Of a stretch of 64,000 nucleotides of DNA, positions 1-11,870 are shown one piece after another. Positions within the stretch are counted from its first letter, which is position 1, and every line of letters starts with the position of its first letter. The notes below the pieces were generated by a model, which was not told where the DNA came from, ran no database searches, and worked only from the letters and a program-made list of their open reading frames with translations. Position numbers and translations under genes: made by a program. Location of the stretch: assembly GCA_021397835.1 (NCBI GenBank), contig JAJFZO010000168.1, positions 992,001 to 1,056,000 of the forward strand, given 5' to 3'. This DNA is from Moringa oleifera. Taxonomy: Eukaryota; Streptophyta; Magnoliopsida; Brassicales; Moringaceae.

Positions 1-2285
1 GCTAATGCTCTCCATTATGCTGTGGCATACTGTGATCCAAAGGTTGTCTCTGAGGTGCTTCGCCTGGGTCTAGCTGATGTCAACCTTCGAAATTCTAAGG
101 GTTACACAGTTCTTCATGTTGCTGCAATGCGTAAAGAACCATCAATAATAGTGTCCCTTCTGACTAAAGGAGCCTCTGCTTCAGAATTGACATTGGATGG
201 GCAGAGTTCTGTTAACATCTGCAGGAGGTTGACAAGGCCGAAAGATTATCATTCAAAAACAGAGCAGGGACAGGAAGCCAATAAAGACCGGATATGCATT
301 GATGTCCTAGAGAGAGAAATGCGGAGAAATCCAATGGCTGGGGATGTATCTATCAGCTCCCAAACACTGGCTGATGATTTGCACATGAAGCTGCTTTACT
401 TGGAAAATAGAGGTATTGATTTAGATGATAATATCATTATAATGCCTTAGTAAAGGCACTGTCATGATATTGGGTATATTATGTCAACGTTTTTATTTTC
501 CGTAGGCATTTAAAACTTGAGCTAACCTTTTTCCTAGAGGACCTTGCTTCAAAATCACAATAAATGTTAAACCTTTAGCATTCTTTATTTTAGTTGATAG
601 GCATGCTTGACATTATAAGACTTCCAATATTTGTATTCTATTGAGAGATCATTCCCATGTTTTAATTACAGAATATAACTGGTCAGACTTTGTGATGGTT
701 GGATTGATTTTATTGACAATTGATAGTTGCTCATGCAAGGAAAGCAAAAATGCCATGGTTATGCCTGAATGCCTCACATTTCATAATATTTTTACTTGAT
801 GCAAAATTTTCTGTCATGATTTCTTTTGCATGCGTTGATGTAGTCTTTTTGGTCTTTTGCTGCAGTGGCATTTGCACGGCTATTCTTTCCAACTGAAGCC
901 AAGGTAGCCATGGATATTGCTAATGCTGAGACAACATCGGAGTTCGCTGGTCTTTCTGCATCAAGAGGTTCAAGTGGGAACTTAAGGGAAGTTGACTTAA
1001 ATGAGACACCTATTATGCGGAACAAGAGACTTTTTTCTAGGATGGAAGCCCTTATGAAAACTGGTAATGCCAAGCTTCCCACCCTTTTGTATTCTTATGT
1101 TTTATTTTCCCTATTGTTTCTGTTTTGTGGAAGATCATTGGTTGGTACACACCTGTTGATTTACTTACTGTCAAATTTCTGCACGAATCAGTAATCTGGT
1201 GTGCTTTCTTCTCAACATCGTTAGCCTCAATGTGGTAATTGGCTACCTGAAATAGTCCATGTGCATGTTTTGTTGGTCCAGTCTGCTAGGTTGTTACTTT
1301 CATTTAAAGGAGAGTAAAAAGAGCATAAATTACGCAGATTTTTATAGTTTTTGTCTTCCTTGAAACAGTTTAAATAAGTTGTATAGTCATAGTGTGATGC
1401 TTGATCTCCCAACTGAAAAATCAGGAAGAAACTCTTTATTCAAAAAATAAAGATGAAGGAAACCACAGAGAGTCCAAGCTGAAAATGAAGAAGAAAATCA
1501 AAGAGAGATGTTGAGAGTTGGGAAAGAGGTAAAAGAAGGAAGACAAGAAAGTGTATCACATTGTTTACCAGTACTATTTTGAAGATTATAGTGATATATA
1601 AATTATGTCTGTTGAGAAGAACATTGGTGATACTATTTAAAATGTTTTCAAGAAACTGTTTTCAGTACTCCTATTTCATATTTATTTTCCTTCTCTAATG
1701 GAAAACATTTTACTTAGGGTATTCCTGTTAGTGATTGTTGATTTCATATTATGGAAGATTTCTTAAAAGCTGTTACTGTTATTTTTAGTTTCAAAAAAGT
1801 TACTATTATTTAGTGGGTTTTGCAGCAACTATGCAGTGATGTTGCATATTATGGCAAATTCAATATAATGCATTTGTTGTTTGAGATGTGGATATGGGGC
1901 CATTTCTGATGTTGCTTAATGACTATTTTGCCATTAGCTCATTGTACCCAGAATTCTCTTTACTTGAAGCATACCCAAAGAGAATGTGACCAGAACTAAT
2001 TGTTTGGTTCTCAATAATGCAGTGGAGATGGGCCGACGATATTTCCCCCATTGCTCCGAAGTTCTGGATAAGTTCATGGAGGATGACCTTCCAGATTTGT
2101 TTTACCTCGACAGAGGCACCCTTGATGAGCAGAGAATAAAGAGGATGCGGTTCATGGAGCTTAAAGACGATGTCCATAGAGCATTTAGTAAGGACAAGGC
2201 TGAGTTTAACCGCTCTGGGTTGTCTTCCTCATCATCTTCATCTTCTCTAAAAGATGGTGCCAGAGTACGAGCAGAGAAATTGTGA
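1..2285 (+). CDS. NPR3: NPR3/NPR4-like salicylic acid receptor, 3' portion (5' end outside window)
   Basis: The exons seen are 1-412 (open at the window edge), 866-1063 and 2023-2285 (stop TGA 2283-2285); introns 413-865 and 1064-2022 are GT-AG and both interrupt a codon after its first base. The first exon encodes the last ankyrin repeats (ADVNLRNSKGYTVLHVAAMRKE). Its last full codon, 409-411, is the Arg of LENR, which aligns with NPR1 Arg432, the salicylate-contacting residue. Exon 2 of the fragment holds VDLNETP (991-1011), the EAR-like repression motif of NPR3/NPR4 that NPR1 lacks. The last exon has the family's GRRYFPHCSEVLDKFM stretch, ELKDDV..AFSKDK and a Ser-rich tail. Family knowledge: nuclear co-repressors and Cul3 adaptors that bind TGA factors and are relieved by salicylate. 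The BTB domain would lie upstream of the window. NPR3 and NPR4 cannot be told apart here; NPR1 itself is unlikely because of the motif and tail. Confidence 0.93.
991..1011 (+). other. EAR-like VDLNETP repression motif in the NPR3/4-like gene
   Basis: In-frame codons for Val-Asp-Leu-Asn-Glu-Thr-Pro in the middle exon. In Arabidopsis NPR3 and NPR4 this motif is needed for transcriptional repression. Its intact presence is the best single marker for the NPR3/4 clade here. Confidence 0.85.
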
Positions 2286-2951
2286 ATATGTAAAATGTTT
2301 GATGAATCTGATTATCAAAAGTTTTTGAAAGAAGTTTATGGAGTGAATCTCATTAAGCATTTGACTGCTTTTCTGTACAATTTTAGATCAGATTATATAA
2401 ACTAGGACCTGTGTGACAAGAGAAAGTTCGGGAAACCTGCTTACTTTTGTAGGAAAAAGTTTTTTTTCTTTTTTTAAATCCCTCTGAATGATAGATAAAA
2501 TGAGAACTGTTTGCACAGACATTTCTCTTTGGCTGTGTTCTGTTCACTATAATAGTAGTGGCAGAAATGAATTTACAATAATTTGATTTCTTGTATCGTG
2601 TGCTAGTAAAATATCAAGGTGATACTTGTTCAAATGTGAATCGTTTGATCAGCATGTCCTGTCATTTTGGATATCAATGCTGTGGATTAGCACCTATTTT
2701 AACAGGAACTTAGATCTCCGTTCATTTTTCACTAAGAAAAGTCTAGAACATGTTTTTCTCTTCAAATAAAACAGAAGCCAAAATAATTGAATCCTATCTT
2801 TTTCTTCTGAAAAAAGTTTTGAAAAGTCAATGGTAGGCCAACAAAAATTTTCCAGAAGAAAATGGCTTTGGTGCAAATAACATTGGGAAGTACGAGTGCG
2901 CGGCCCACCGTTTTTCAGGACATTATTGAAAGAGGTTTAAGGCTTTTGAAA

Positions 2952-3044
2952 GAGTAAAATAATGGTATTGAGATGCTTTTTTCAGAGTAAAATAATGGTA
3001 CTAAGATGCTTTTTAATGGAAAATAATAATGGTGTTCAGATGCT
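2952..3044. repeat. Three-copy short tandem repeat (about 33 bp)
   Basis: The phrase AAAATAATGGTA followed by (T/C)T(G/A)AGATGCTTTT occurs at about 2952 and 2985, and a looser third copy (AATAATGGTGTTCAGATGCT) ends near 3044. A small local slippage or unequal-exchange repeat of no known role. Confidence 0.6.
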
Positions 3045-6000
3045 CAAAAGGAATATGGTGGCAGCATCTGTGTAGGGCATTGCATGACATTCCCTGGTAG
3101 TAAAGATTCCAAAATCTCGCATAGAATATAGAGCAAATGGGTGAATGAAACTCAACTTTCCCTGGACGGTATAAGTTTGACCCACAGGAAGAAATCTCAG
3201 AATCATAGCAAGACCACTGCTTTATCCCCTTTAAATCTTTTTTGACATTTAGAAAAAATCTACATGACAATTATATCATAATTTATTTTTATTCCCTTCT
3301 CCACTGAAACTTTACCTTCATTGTTTCTGGTTGCTTTGGCAGCTGAGATCACTGTATCATTGATGCATTCAGGGCTCAGCAGGACTTGATAATTCTTCTT
3401 CAAGATGCTTATTTTATATCTGTTCTGATTTCTCTTGCCCGCCTCTGACTATAACTACCCTCATCAAAATTCATTAGTCCAATAACACTGGGTATCTTGT
3501 TGCCTTTTCATCGTACCCAAGGCAAGAAAATGTTGATCAGGAGGATTACATTCATTTTTCCACGAGAAAATGTATAGCATCAATAACACAAGTGACAGCA
3601 CAATTTACAATGGAGGCAACAAGGTAGAAGGCATCCTTCAGAAGAAGAAAATGTAAGAAGTAATGTCATTTTCTTTGGTTTCTCTCCATCATTAATCCAC
3701 ATGATGCATGCACAGACACACAGAAACAGGCTCAAGGGGAGCCAAGAATGGTTACTTTATTATGAAGCTTCACCATAGGAAAAAAAAAAATTCTTACTAG
3801 TGCTCTCTTTCGGCAACAGCAGTTCTTGAAGCTCATCAAACTAATATAGGATCTGCTTTTGATTTGCTTTACTTGTTTGATTTTTCCAATTCCAATTTTA
3901 TTTAAAGATTCCACTCAATATAACAATAGTACTGACTAAATGTTGGTTTATGCTCTGAATGAGTTGAAAAAATAATGCATTTCAACAATCTGTCATGCAT
4001 GCTAAAGAATCACATCACTAGTGGATATGAGGTAACCTCAACTTAATAAGATCCCCTGATTGACAGAACCCACTATTTCCAGATAAGATCTATATATCCC
4101 ACTTTATAGATATGTTCTTAACCAATTAAATTTAGATATACAATAAAATAATACACCAAAAAGAAATATAACTTCTTTAAAATACATGAGATTGAAGAGA
4201 TAATAATCTATCTTTAGTGAAACAAAAACTACCAGAACATACTGGATATCAGTAGCACAACATGCTTGTTCCAGTAAAATTAGTTCCCAGTCATCTGGAG
4301 ACCTGAACCTCTGATCAGCATGTTCAAAGAACTACTAACCCAAGCTTACAACAATAACTGGGTTCAAATTTTGCAGAATCAACCGTACATGTTTCTATGT
4401 TATAGGATTCATGAAAAGCTTATCCTTTGGCAAATGAACATGTCTGATCTTCTAAAATTTCACTTTCAGCTGATTCTTATGGAAATCATGCAAGATAAAG
4501 ACAGTCATGCCAACAAGTTCTGGAAACACAGTTTTCTCAAATATTTTGACCACCTTCAGCTATTAAACCATGCCATAGCTATCCATCAAAGGTACACAAG
4601 CAGTCCCAAACGTGTCATTTCTCAAGTGTCATCATGTACTTCTAAGATATACTGTCCTAAACTTTGTGATTTTATGTAATTAACAGTATCTTTAAGTGGA
4701 ATAAAGGAACAAAATCATCTGAGATTAATCTAGCACTCACAATCAGTGAGAAAAACAAAATTTTTATTTATTTACTCATCTAATGCTTCTCTATTAATTA
4801 AAAGTCGGTCACTTTCAAAATCTGCAGGCAGAAGACTCTCCATTCATATAGTTACGTCAGTGATTTCCACAAGCTAAATACTAGATCAAATTAATGCACA
4901 CAGGACACATTTAAACGACGAATTAGAACCTCCCTGTTCAGCACCATCTTCAGATAAGAATACTTGATAACAGGAGCTTATATTTAGAACTACAGAGGAG
5001 TAAGATTTGACATAAATGGTATGTGTTAGTTAGACAGGTTTTGGTGAGATACGCTTGGCAGCTTAGGTTATGGTGGATATCAAGACCTGTTGTTTCTGTA
5101 AAAGATGGTCACATAATTGGTAATTTCTAGATTTTAAGTTAATTCCTACATCAGACATCAACTAGTGATTTCAGTAACTACACTTTATAATGCCATCAAA
5201 ATCCCACCATAATCTAACAACAAGATATAATCTTTTACAACTCCATCATGTTACATGTTTAAGGTCTCTAAATATCAGGGGAGCAATATATTAATTTGAT
5301 GACATGACAGTGTCTAACAACTTCCTACAGTTATGATACAATATTCCCCTTTTCTCTTCACAGCATCCAGAGTTTGCACTCAAAGTAAAAAGAAATGCTT
5401 TAAAAATTATATAAAATAAAAATTAAGAACACTCCTGAAAACATCAACCACTCAGGGCAGGAGGGCAGTGGAATGCAACTGCTATTTAACAAAACTAGGG
5501 AGCAATTTACTGATACCTTTTGATAGCGACCAAAGCACCAAAGGAATTAAACTTAAGCAGGTTCTGATTAATGGTCATGACCTCAATCCTCAGTGACAAG
5601 TGCTGTAACTCAAGTAGTTGATGACCAGTACAAATAATAATTGAAATGAATGAGAATTTCTAGAAGTGCTTGCAATCTCAACATACACAACTGCAATAGA
5701 TTTTGGTTGCAACAACCTTCTAATCGACAAACTCACGAACATTGAGTGAAATAATAATTTGTTACTTAAAATAATTGTACCAGATTGCACAAATTCAAAT
5801 TGAAGGAATTGAAGAAGAATTTCCATCCAGTCTCGATATCAGGAATTGTCTGAGATAGGAATCCACTACAACGGGAACTTGATTCGAGAGTTGTGGATGA
5901 CTTTTACACAATTAGTCGATCTGGACAAGGGCTTGCTGGAAATTTGAGGAGCTTACTCATTACCAGGATAAAACTACAGATAAAGAGATAAATATATCCA

Positions 6001-6182
6001 AAAGAAGCACCAAGGAGCCAAAAGATAAACACAAGAAGACGAAGAAGAACAGTGGAGAAGAAAACAAGAAGTTGGCTAGGTGACAATTTGAAATTACATC
6101 AACCTCCTGAGATGTATACAAAGATTACGTTGCAGATATGGCAGCCACTGGCTTTACAAGCATGCAGATGCAAAAGCATATT

Positions 6183-6207
6183 GAGAGAGAGAGAGAGAGA
6201 GAGAGAG
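6183..6207. repeat. (GA)n microsatellite
   Basis: About twelve uninterrupted GA dinucleotides. Likely polymorphic in length; the overlapping open frames are side products of the dinucleotide run. Confidence 0.9.
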
Positions 6208-7472
6208 GTGGGAGTGCCAAAAATAGAGAGAACAAAAGCTTTCAGTCAGAAAATGCCAATCAAACTGCCAGGTATCCCGCTGGCAAAGTCCACAAGCGAA
6301 TAATTGGATCTGAATGCTACACAAAGTGGTCAAAGGAGAAATGCACCAATATGAGACCCATGTTTTGCAGAACCACGCAAACTTAACAGATGTCAACATA
6401 TATCTCATCAAAAGAGCAAAACAGAAAACAAACAAATTTTTCAATCTTGAGGAAGATGACTACTTCAAAGTAACTAAGGGAAAATATATTCTAGCCCTAC
6501 AGGTAATTCGTCATTCAATCAACATGAAGATCTCTCTTCTTTTTGACAATCATTGATTATTTGTATTTATTGAGGAAGAAAAACATTATCATAAGTATCT
6601 ATCTTCCATGAGTGAAAGCTGAGTGATGGAATATCACAAAAGTAATGCCACGTAAAAATTCATTTAATCTAGCAAAACACTAGCCTCAAGGGGATTTCAC
6701 TTAAGGTGATATCCATGTTTAGGTTCTAAAGGGCAGCAATTCACTGAAACTCATCACTGTGACTGCTTTAAAAACTTCCCCATTAGCTAGCCTTGCCTAA
6801 GTGCCGAGGCAAATCCATGCACTTGCATCACACTACTCTAAACACATCTAAAACAGATTTCTGTTCTTTTTTTCTTTTCAGTGGGGCTGGGGTCAGGGGT
6901 GTTGTGTTATATGAAGTGGAAGGCTGGCCCTCAAAGCATAGCCATTCAATTGAAGCCTACTTGGCTCCCATAGTTTCGCCAAACCTCTTTTTCTTTTTTT
7001 TTTTTAATAAGAAACTTAGCTACACCCTTTGGCACCACATCCATCTCTCACGATCTTACACAATTAGTCCATATAGAGTTAACCAAATTTATCAGTAACC
7101 CAAACACAGATAAGAAATCTATTTTCCTGTCTGTTCTTTGGACTACTTAATACACTTTTCTAAATTTCTACTTCAAAAATTATTTTTCCAGACCTTTAGT
7201 TTCTGATTAATATATGTATATATTTTCCAGACAACCTAAGAAAGCATTAAGGAACTGAATTCATTACATTGTCAAAGTGACACGTGATAGACATTTCATA
7301 GAAGTGCAATTGCAATTACGACAAACAGACATACTCTTTAGCAGACCAGGTTGACTGTACAAAAAACATAAACCTCGAGCACGTAAGATTTACTTCACTC
7401 AAATAGCATCTATGTGCATGAAAAATGGGGACAATGTAGGTATATACATAAAATAAAAGGATAGAACGAGTC

Positions 7473-9254
7473 TCAGCTTGAAGTCGATGATCTCTTTAAA
7501 CTTTCCCACATCGCTGGACCTTCAGGATGAACATTGACAAAATATTTTACAAATCGTGCATCTGAACAAGCTAGAATAGTGCTCAAGGATAACATGGGCT
7601 TTGCTGCACCTTGCTCCCTCAGCCACATATACATTGAAAATCTGTGATTTATCCTTTCCATATCATAGCATAAATATGTAGGAAATGCCACTACAGATTC
7701 AAGTGGATAACCCAAACAGTTTATTAGAAAATGAATCTTCCTTTCAATCACATCTCTGGACTGATTAAGCACCATGGGAGCTTGTTTGATTATGTTAGTA
7801 ACAACATTGCTGTCCAAACCGGCTTTTATCAGACACTCAAACCTCTCCTGTAATTGATCCCCTCGGCCTCGGAACTGTCTCAGAGCTTTCAGCATCCCAT
7901 CCGAGTTTTCAACATACCCCAACCTGAACAAGAATGCGATTTTCTCCATGCGTTTACTTGAATCCTGGGAAACTAACAATTCATTACTTTTGACTTTTGA
8001 TTTAGAAGCCAAACTAAAGAACTTCAGTGGTTCTTCCTTTATAATTTGGCATAGATCACTTTTCCCCACTTTTAAATGTTTACAAACAGTTTTGGGTCCT
8101 TTCAATGAACAGGAACCTATAAGTTCCATATGGTTAGATACCATGTTTGCAATGTCTCCTGTTCCCATTCCAATATCAAGCAGGAAATCCACGGCCTGAA
8201 AAAGATTTTTTGCGCATTTAACCGACAGGATTTCTGGGTTTTTCATTAATAAAGAATAAACTCCATTCATCCTGAGACCTAGCTTGAGTAGCCTGCCAAA
8301 CAATACATGAACTTTCTTCCCCGAACCTTCAAGCACTAAGGCAGGATATCTTTTCAACAAATCTCCCAACTGATCCTCACTGTAACCAACTTTATCAAGA
8401 AACTCAATTGTGTCAAGTATTCTACCAAAATCAAATGTTCTTTTAGTGGATAGGTGTCCACCAATCCAATCATGTTTTATTCCTAAACCCCTTAATTTTT
8501 CAAGCACCAGAACAAATTTACAATCAACTCCACCAATCAAAAGTGATGGACAACAACTAACAAGCTTGATAACTGTTGGCTTGCTAAGACCCAAATTTTC
8601 GTAAGCTTGGAGTTTAGATGCCAACATACCATAGTCATATCTGAAAATTTCTCTTGATTCCTTATACATCTTGCCAATCTCGCTGCGAGGAATCCCATAA
8701 TTGCATAAAACAAGATAGTTCTCAAACATAATAGAGTCATCAGTAAGAAACATCAATTGCCGAGGAAGAAGTGGGGTGACCTCAGGTGGGCTCAAACCCA
8801 AGCTTTCGAAAAATGGCTCAAACTCATTAATCGGATTGTACCGAAGAAATTTGGCCAAACACCGTGTTACATCTTTCTCACTATCAATCTTAGACAACAA
8901 ATTTTGAATAAAATGGGGCGAGTTCTTGCTGATATGCTCAGCATCTGTGAAGCTAAAGTTTCTAGTACAATGCAAATAATCAAAAAGCACGACTTGAGCC
9001 TCGGTTCTAGCAGACCTCGATACACGGTTAGCAAAAACGGAGGGTGACACTTGAGATGATTCAGCAGGTGAGACTTTTGTACCATGGCTAAGTTTAGAAC
9101 CATGAAAAATTCGAATTTGTGGTGAAATGGGAAATGAATCACGCATAATATTGGGCTTTTCATGGATAACCGGAGAGAAAGCAAGAAACTGGTTGATTAG
9201 TGCATGCATTTCAGATAATCCAGATACTCTTTCCCGGATTCTGGATATTATCAT
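7473..9254 (-). CDS. mTERF-family organellar transcription termination factor-like protein (MTEF18-like)
   Basis: Single uninterrupted frame of 593 codons, typical of the mostly intronless plant mTERF genes. The N-terminus (about residues 1-90) is rich in Arg and Ser with few acids and fits a mitochondrial (or plastid) presequence. From about residue 150 there are repeated helical mTERF units, visible as a hydrophobic-Gly start followed by a P-containing end: LGLSPPEV (152), YGIPRSEI (186), LGLSKPTV...CCPSLL (221-239), VGYSEDQL...RYPALV (289-307), LGLRMNGV...KNPEIL (325-343), IGMGTGDI (361), AGLDSNVV...QAPMVL (478-496). The best remembered resemblance is to Arabidopsis mTERF18/SHOT1, which acts in mitochondria; this assignment is from memory. 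mTERFs bind organellar nucleic acid and affect transcription, splicing or RNA stability. The first ATG at 9254 is used because it gives the presequence; Met16 is an alternative. Confidence 0.88.
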   Translation of the reverse strand: MIISRIRERVSGLSEMHALINQFLAFSPVIHEKPNIMRDSFPISPQIRIFHGSKLSHGTKVSPAESSQVSPSVFANRVSRSARTEAQVVLFDYLHCTRNFSFTDAEHISKNSPHFIQNLLSKIDSEKDVTRCLAKFLRYNPINEFEPFFESLGLSPPEVTPLLPRQLMFLTDDSIMFENYLVLCNYGIPRSEIGKMYKESREIFRYDYGMLASKLQAYENLGLSKPTVIKLVSCCPSLLIGGVDCKFVLVLEKLRGLGIKHDWIGGHLSTKRTFDFGRILDTIEFLDKVGYSEDQLGDLLKRYPALVLEGSGKKVHVLFGRLLKLGLRMNGVYSLLMKNPEILSVKCAKNLFQAVDFLLDIGMGTGDIANMVSNHMELIGSCSLKGPKTVCKHLKVGKSDLCQIIKEEPLKFFSLASKSKVKSNELLVSQDSSKRMEKIAFLFRLGYVENSDGMLKALRQFRGRGDQLQERFECLIKAGLDSNVVTNIIKQAPMVLNQSRDVIERKIHFLINCLGYPLESVVAFPTYLCYDMERINHRFSMYMWLREQGAAKPMLSLSTILACSDARFVKYFVNVHPEGPAMWESLKRSSTSS

Positions 9255-9622
9255 GGGAAGCAGATAGGAGAGAGAGGTAGAGCTAAAGATATGAAATAAT
9301 GCAAGATTTGGTTACTGATAAAGCAATAGCTCAGCTGCAACGAGAGAGCGAAGTTGACAGGATATTTTGGTAAGAAAACTGATTTCTAGTTCAAGACCCT
9401 TTGTGTATGTCATTCATGATTCTACAAGGAAAAGCAAGATGAATTCCGAAAAGCATGAAACTGATAAGAATAAATAGTTGGGCAAACTGGTTCTCTAACC
9501 TTGAACTGCGTTATCTCTCAAGGAGTTGCAATACACCGACTTCCCTATTTTGTATAGGAAGAAGCAGGAACGCCTCTGTGAGCATCAACATTTACCAGCC
9601 ACTGGTTTATGCCATTTTCATA

Positions 9623-9631
9623 AAACCCTAA
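9623..9631. promoter_or_regulatory. Telo-box (AAACCCTAA) upstream of the mTERF gene
   Basis: An exact AAACCCTAA lies about 370 bp upstream of the mTERF ATG, in a short higher-GC patch (about 9480-9690) that ends abruptly at AT-rich DNA. Telo-boxes are enriched near the transcription starts of plant ribosomal and organelle-biogenesis genes, which fits the neighbour. The transcription start itself is not determinable here. Confidence 0.5.
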
Positions 9632-9689
9632 AACAAGGCTTTAGCCTTCGTCTACTTCCAGGCCCCAGCTGACCGGGACTGGTTTTCAT

Positions 9690-11870
9690 TTTCTCTTTTC
9701 TATTTAGTATTGATACTTTTAATTATAATTAATGTGATTTCATACTTTTATATAAAATTTTATTATTGATTTTTTTTACTAATGAAATTTTTATATTTTA
9801 AAAAATAGAAACACTAAAATATTTTTAAAATAATTCTAATAAATTTTTTATCTCTTAAATTTTTTTAAAAAATTTATCTTTTAAATTTAACAACTTTAGA
9901 AGTAAAATTTATTTTTTATAATTTTTTTAAATTTTAATAAATTAAATTCAAAAATATATTTTTTATATTCAAAATTTTTGAAATTTTTGTAATGATAATT
10001 TAAATATTTATTACACAAAGTTAAAATTTACCTTATAAAATTTTTAACTCAAATATCTTTAATTTTTAAAATTTTTAATAAAATTTAATTTAATTCAAAT
10101 AAGTAGATTAAAATTGGATTAGTAATTTTTAAATAGTAAAATTTATTTGGTAATATGAGTAAATATTAAAATTTTATATGCTTTTTATTTTTTATTATTT
10201 TAAAAAGTACAGTTTTATTAATTTTGATAGAATAAAGCAAGTTTATGTCATTGAAATAATATTTTATTAATTAATTTTTATATATTTTAATTTAAAAAAT
10301 TATAATATCTATTAAAGTATAATACAAACAATATAATTTGATATAAATTTTCTTCTTAAAAAAATATAATTTTTGTTTTTTGGTCCCTTACAAATGGTTC
10401 TTATAAATTAATTTAATAATCCAATTACTAGAAGTTATTCATTAACAATATAACAATAACATCAAAAAATAAATTTAAATATTATAAATGCATACAAATT
10501 TTATTTTATATACTATACAATATTAAATTATTTATATATTAGATATCTTAAATTAATTTCTATAAAATAAAAATAAAAAATGGTCAGACAAGTTGTAGTC
10601 ATACTAATTGTACCCATGAAGGGAAAAATATCCTATCCTCCTTTTTTTTTTTTTTTTTAAATGTTTGATTGATAGATGTCAAGATAGTAAGGGAACTTCC
10701 TTTCATGATTTTGGGTTATTAGTTATTTTATTGTTGAAATGATTTATTAATATAATAAATTATATTTTAGTAATTAAAATATATAAATATCAAAAAAAAA
10801 ATATACAATTGATGACAAAAAGGAGTAGCATCAACAATCATTTGTTCTATAATTTCTTGATATTTAATTGGTCATTACTTTGGCCATCATGCTTTGAACT
10901 TTGAAGCTCAACAACAATCATGTGGTAGTCAAATATGAAGATAAAAAAATGAATAATTAATTAAGGACAATAATCTTTAATGAGATAATTAATTTATAAC
11001 TTAATAAAAAATCAATAATTAATTAATTATTTTTAAAAATTAATCACTGTAAATACATTCACTTACAAACAATTTTGAAGTTAACGCAATCAGTGGACGA
11101 AACGCAAAAATATATATATATTTTTTAAAATTGCATGCTAAGTTAAACAAAAGAATATATATATATATATTGGGAAAAGAGTGAAAACATGCAAACATGA
11201 GGAGGAATAATGATAAACTTGTAATGTTTAGGGAACTTCAATTTAGGGATTAAATAGACAAAATGGATAGTATAAAGATTATTTTGAAATTTGACAAAGT
11301 GTTTAAGATAGTTATCTAAATTATTTCTTATAAAATTATATATATATATATATTTTTTAATATATGTTTTTAATGTGTAAATTTTTAAAAAAACTAAGGG
11401 TAAATAAAAAACAAGAAAAGACTGATTATATGTATTTTTATTTTAGATTTTAAAATATTGATTAATTGATTATATATTGGTTATTCGATTTATGAATTTT
11501 ATATAATAAATTTTGATTTGAAAATTTTTAATAAATATAAAAAAATTCTGATTACCATCATATAAACTTTTAAAATTTTGTAAGTGATAAAAATATATTT
11601 TAAAAAATTTTAAATTCAAAAATCATTTGTGAAATGAAAATTGTTTAAATTTAAAAAATAAACTTAAAAAATTATAAAACTTATTTAAATTATTTAAATA
11701 TATTTTAATAATGAAAATATTTTTATTTTTTATTATCATTTAAATTAAAATTTAATTTAAATCAAATTTTAAAATCAAATATTCAAAACATCTAATGGAT
11801 ACATTAAATTCAATTTTTTTTTATATTTACTGTATTAAAAAAACTATTAACTATTTTTATTAGAAAAATA
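9690..11870. other. AT-rich intergenic spacer with TA microsatellites
   Basis: Extremely A+T-rich with no coding potential on either strand. It holds short (TA)n runs at 11110-11121, 11155-11170 and about 11337-11352, and a T-tract near 10642-10660. Composition changes sharply at both borders, marking the promoter-proximal ends of the divergently transcribed mTERF (-) and TLC (+) genes. No transposon termini recognised. Confidence 0.6.

Larger units (their letters stand above)
2286..7472. other. Intergenic region between the NPR3/4-like and mTERF genes
   Basis: No convincing coding gene on either strand; open frames of 60-119 codons lack any recognisable motif. The first few hundred bases are probably the NPR3/4 3' UTR, and the part just below 7473 the mTERF 3' UTR. 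It contains a small triplicated repeat near 2952-3044, a GA microsatellite at 6183-6207 and several A/T homopolymers. The two genes converge on this interval. Confidence 0.5.

Noticed and set aside
4320..4679. 119-codon open frame on the plus strand
   Set aside because: No recognisable domain, AT-rich surroundings and no sign of splice partners; taken as chance.
6052..6444. Overlapping frames on both strands around 6.1-6.4 kb
   Set aside because: They are generated by the GA microsatellite, which is open in several frames, and show no domain.
8757..9047. Plus-strand frames within the mTERF gene
   Set aside because: Antisense shadows of a clearly coding 593-codon frame.
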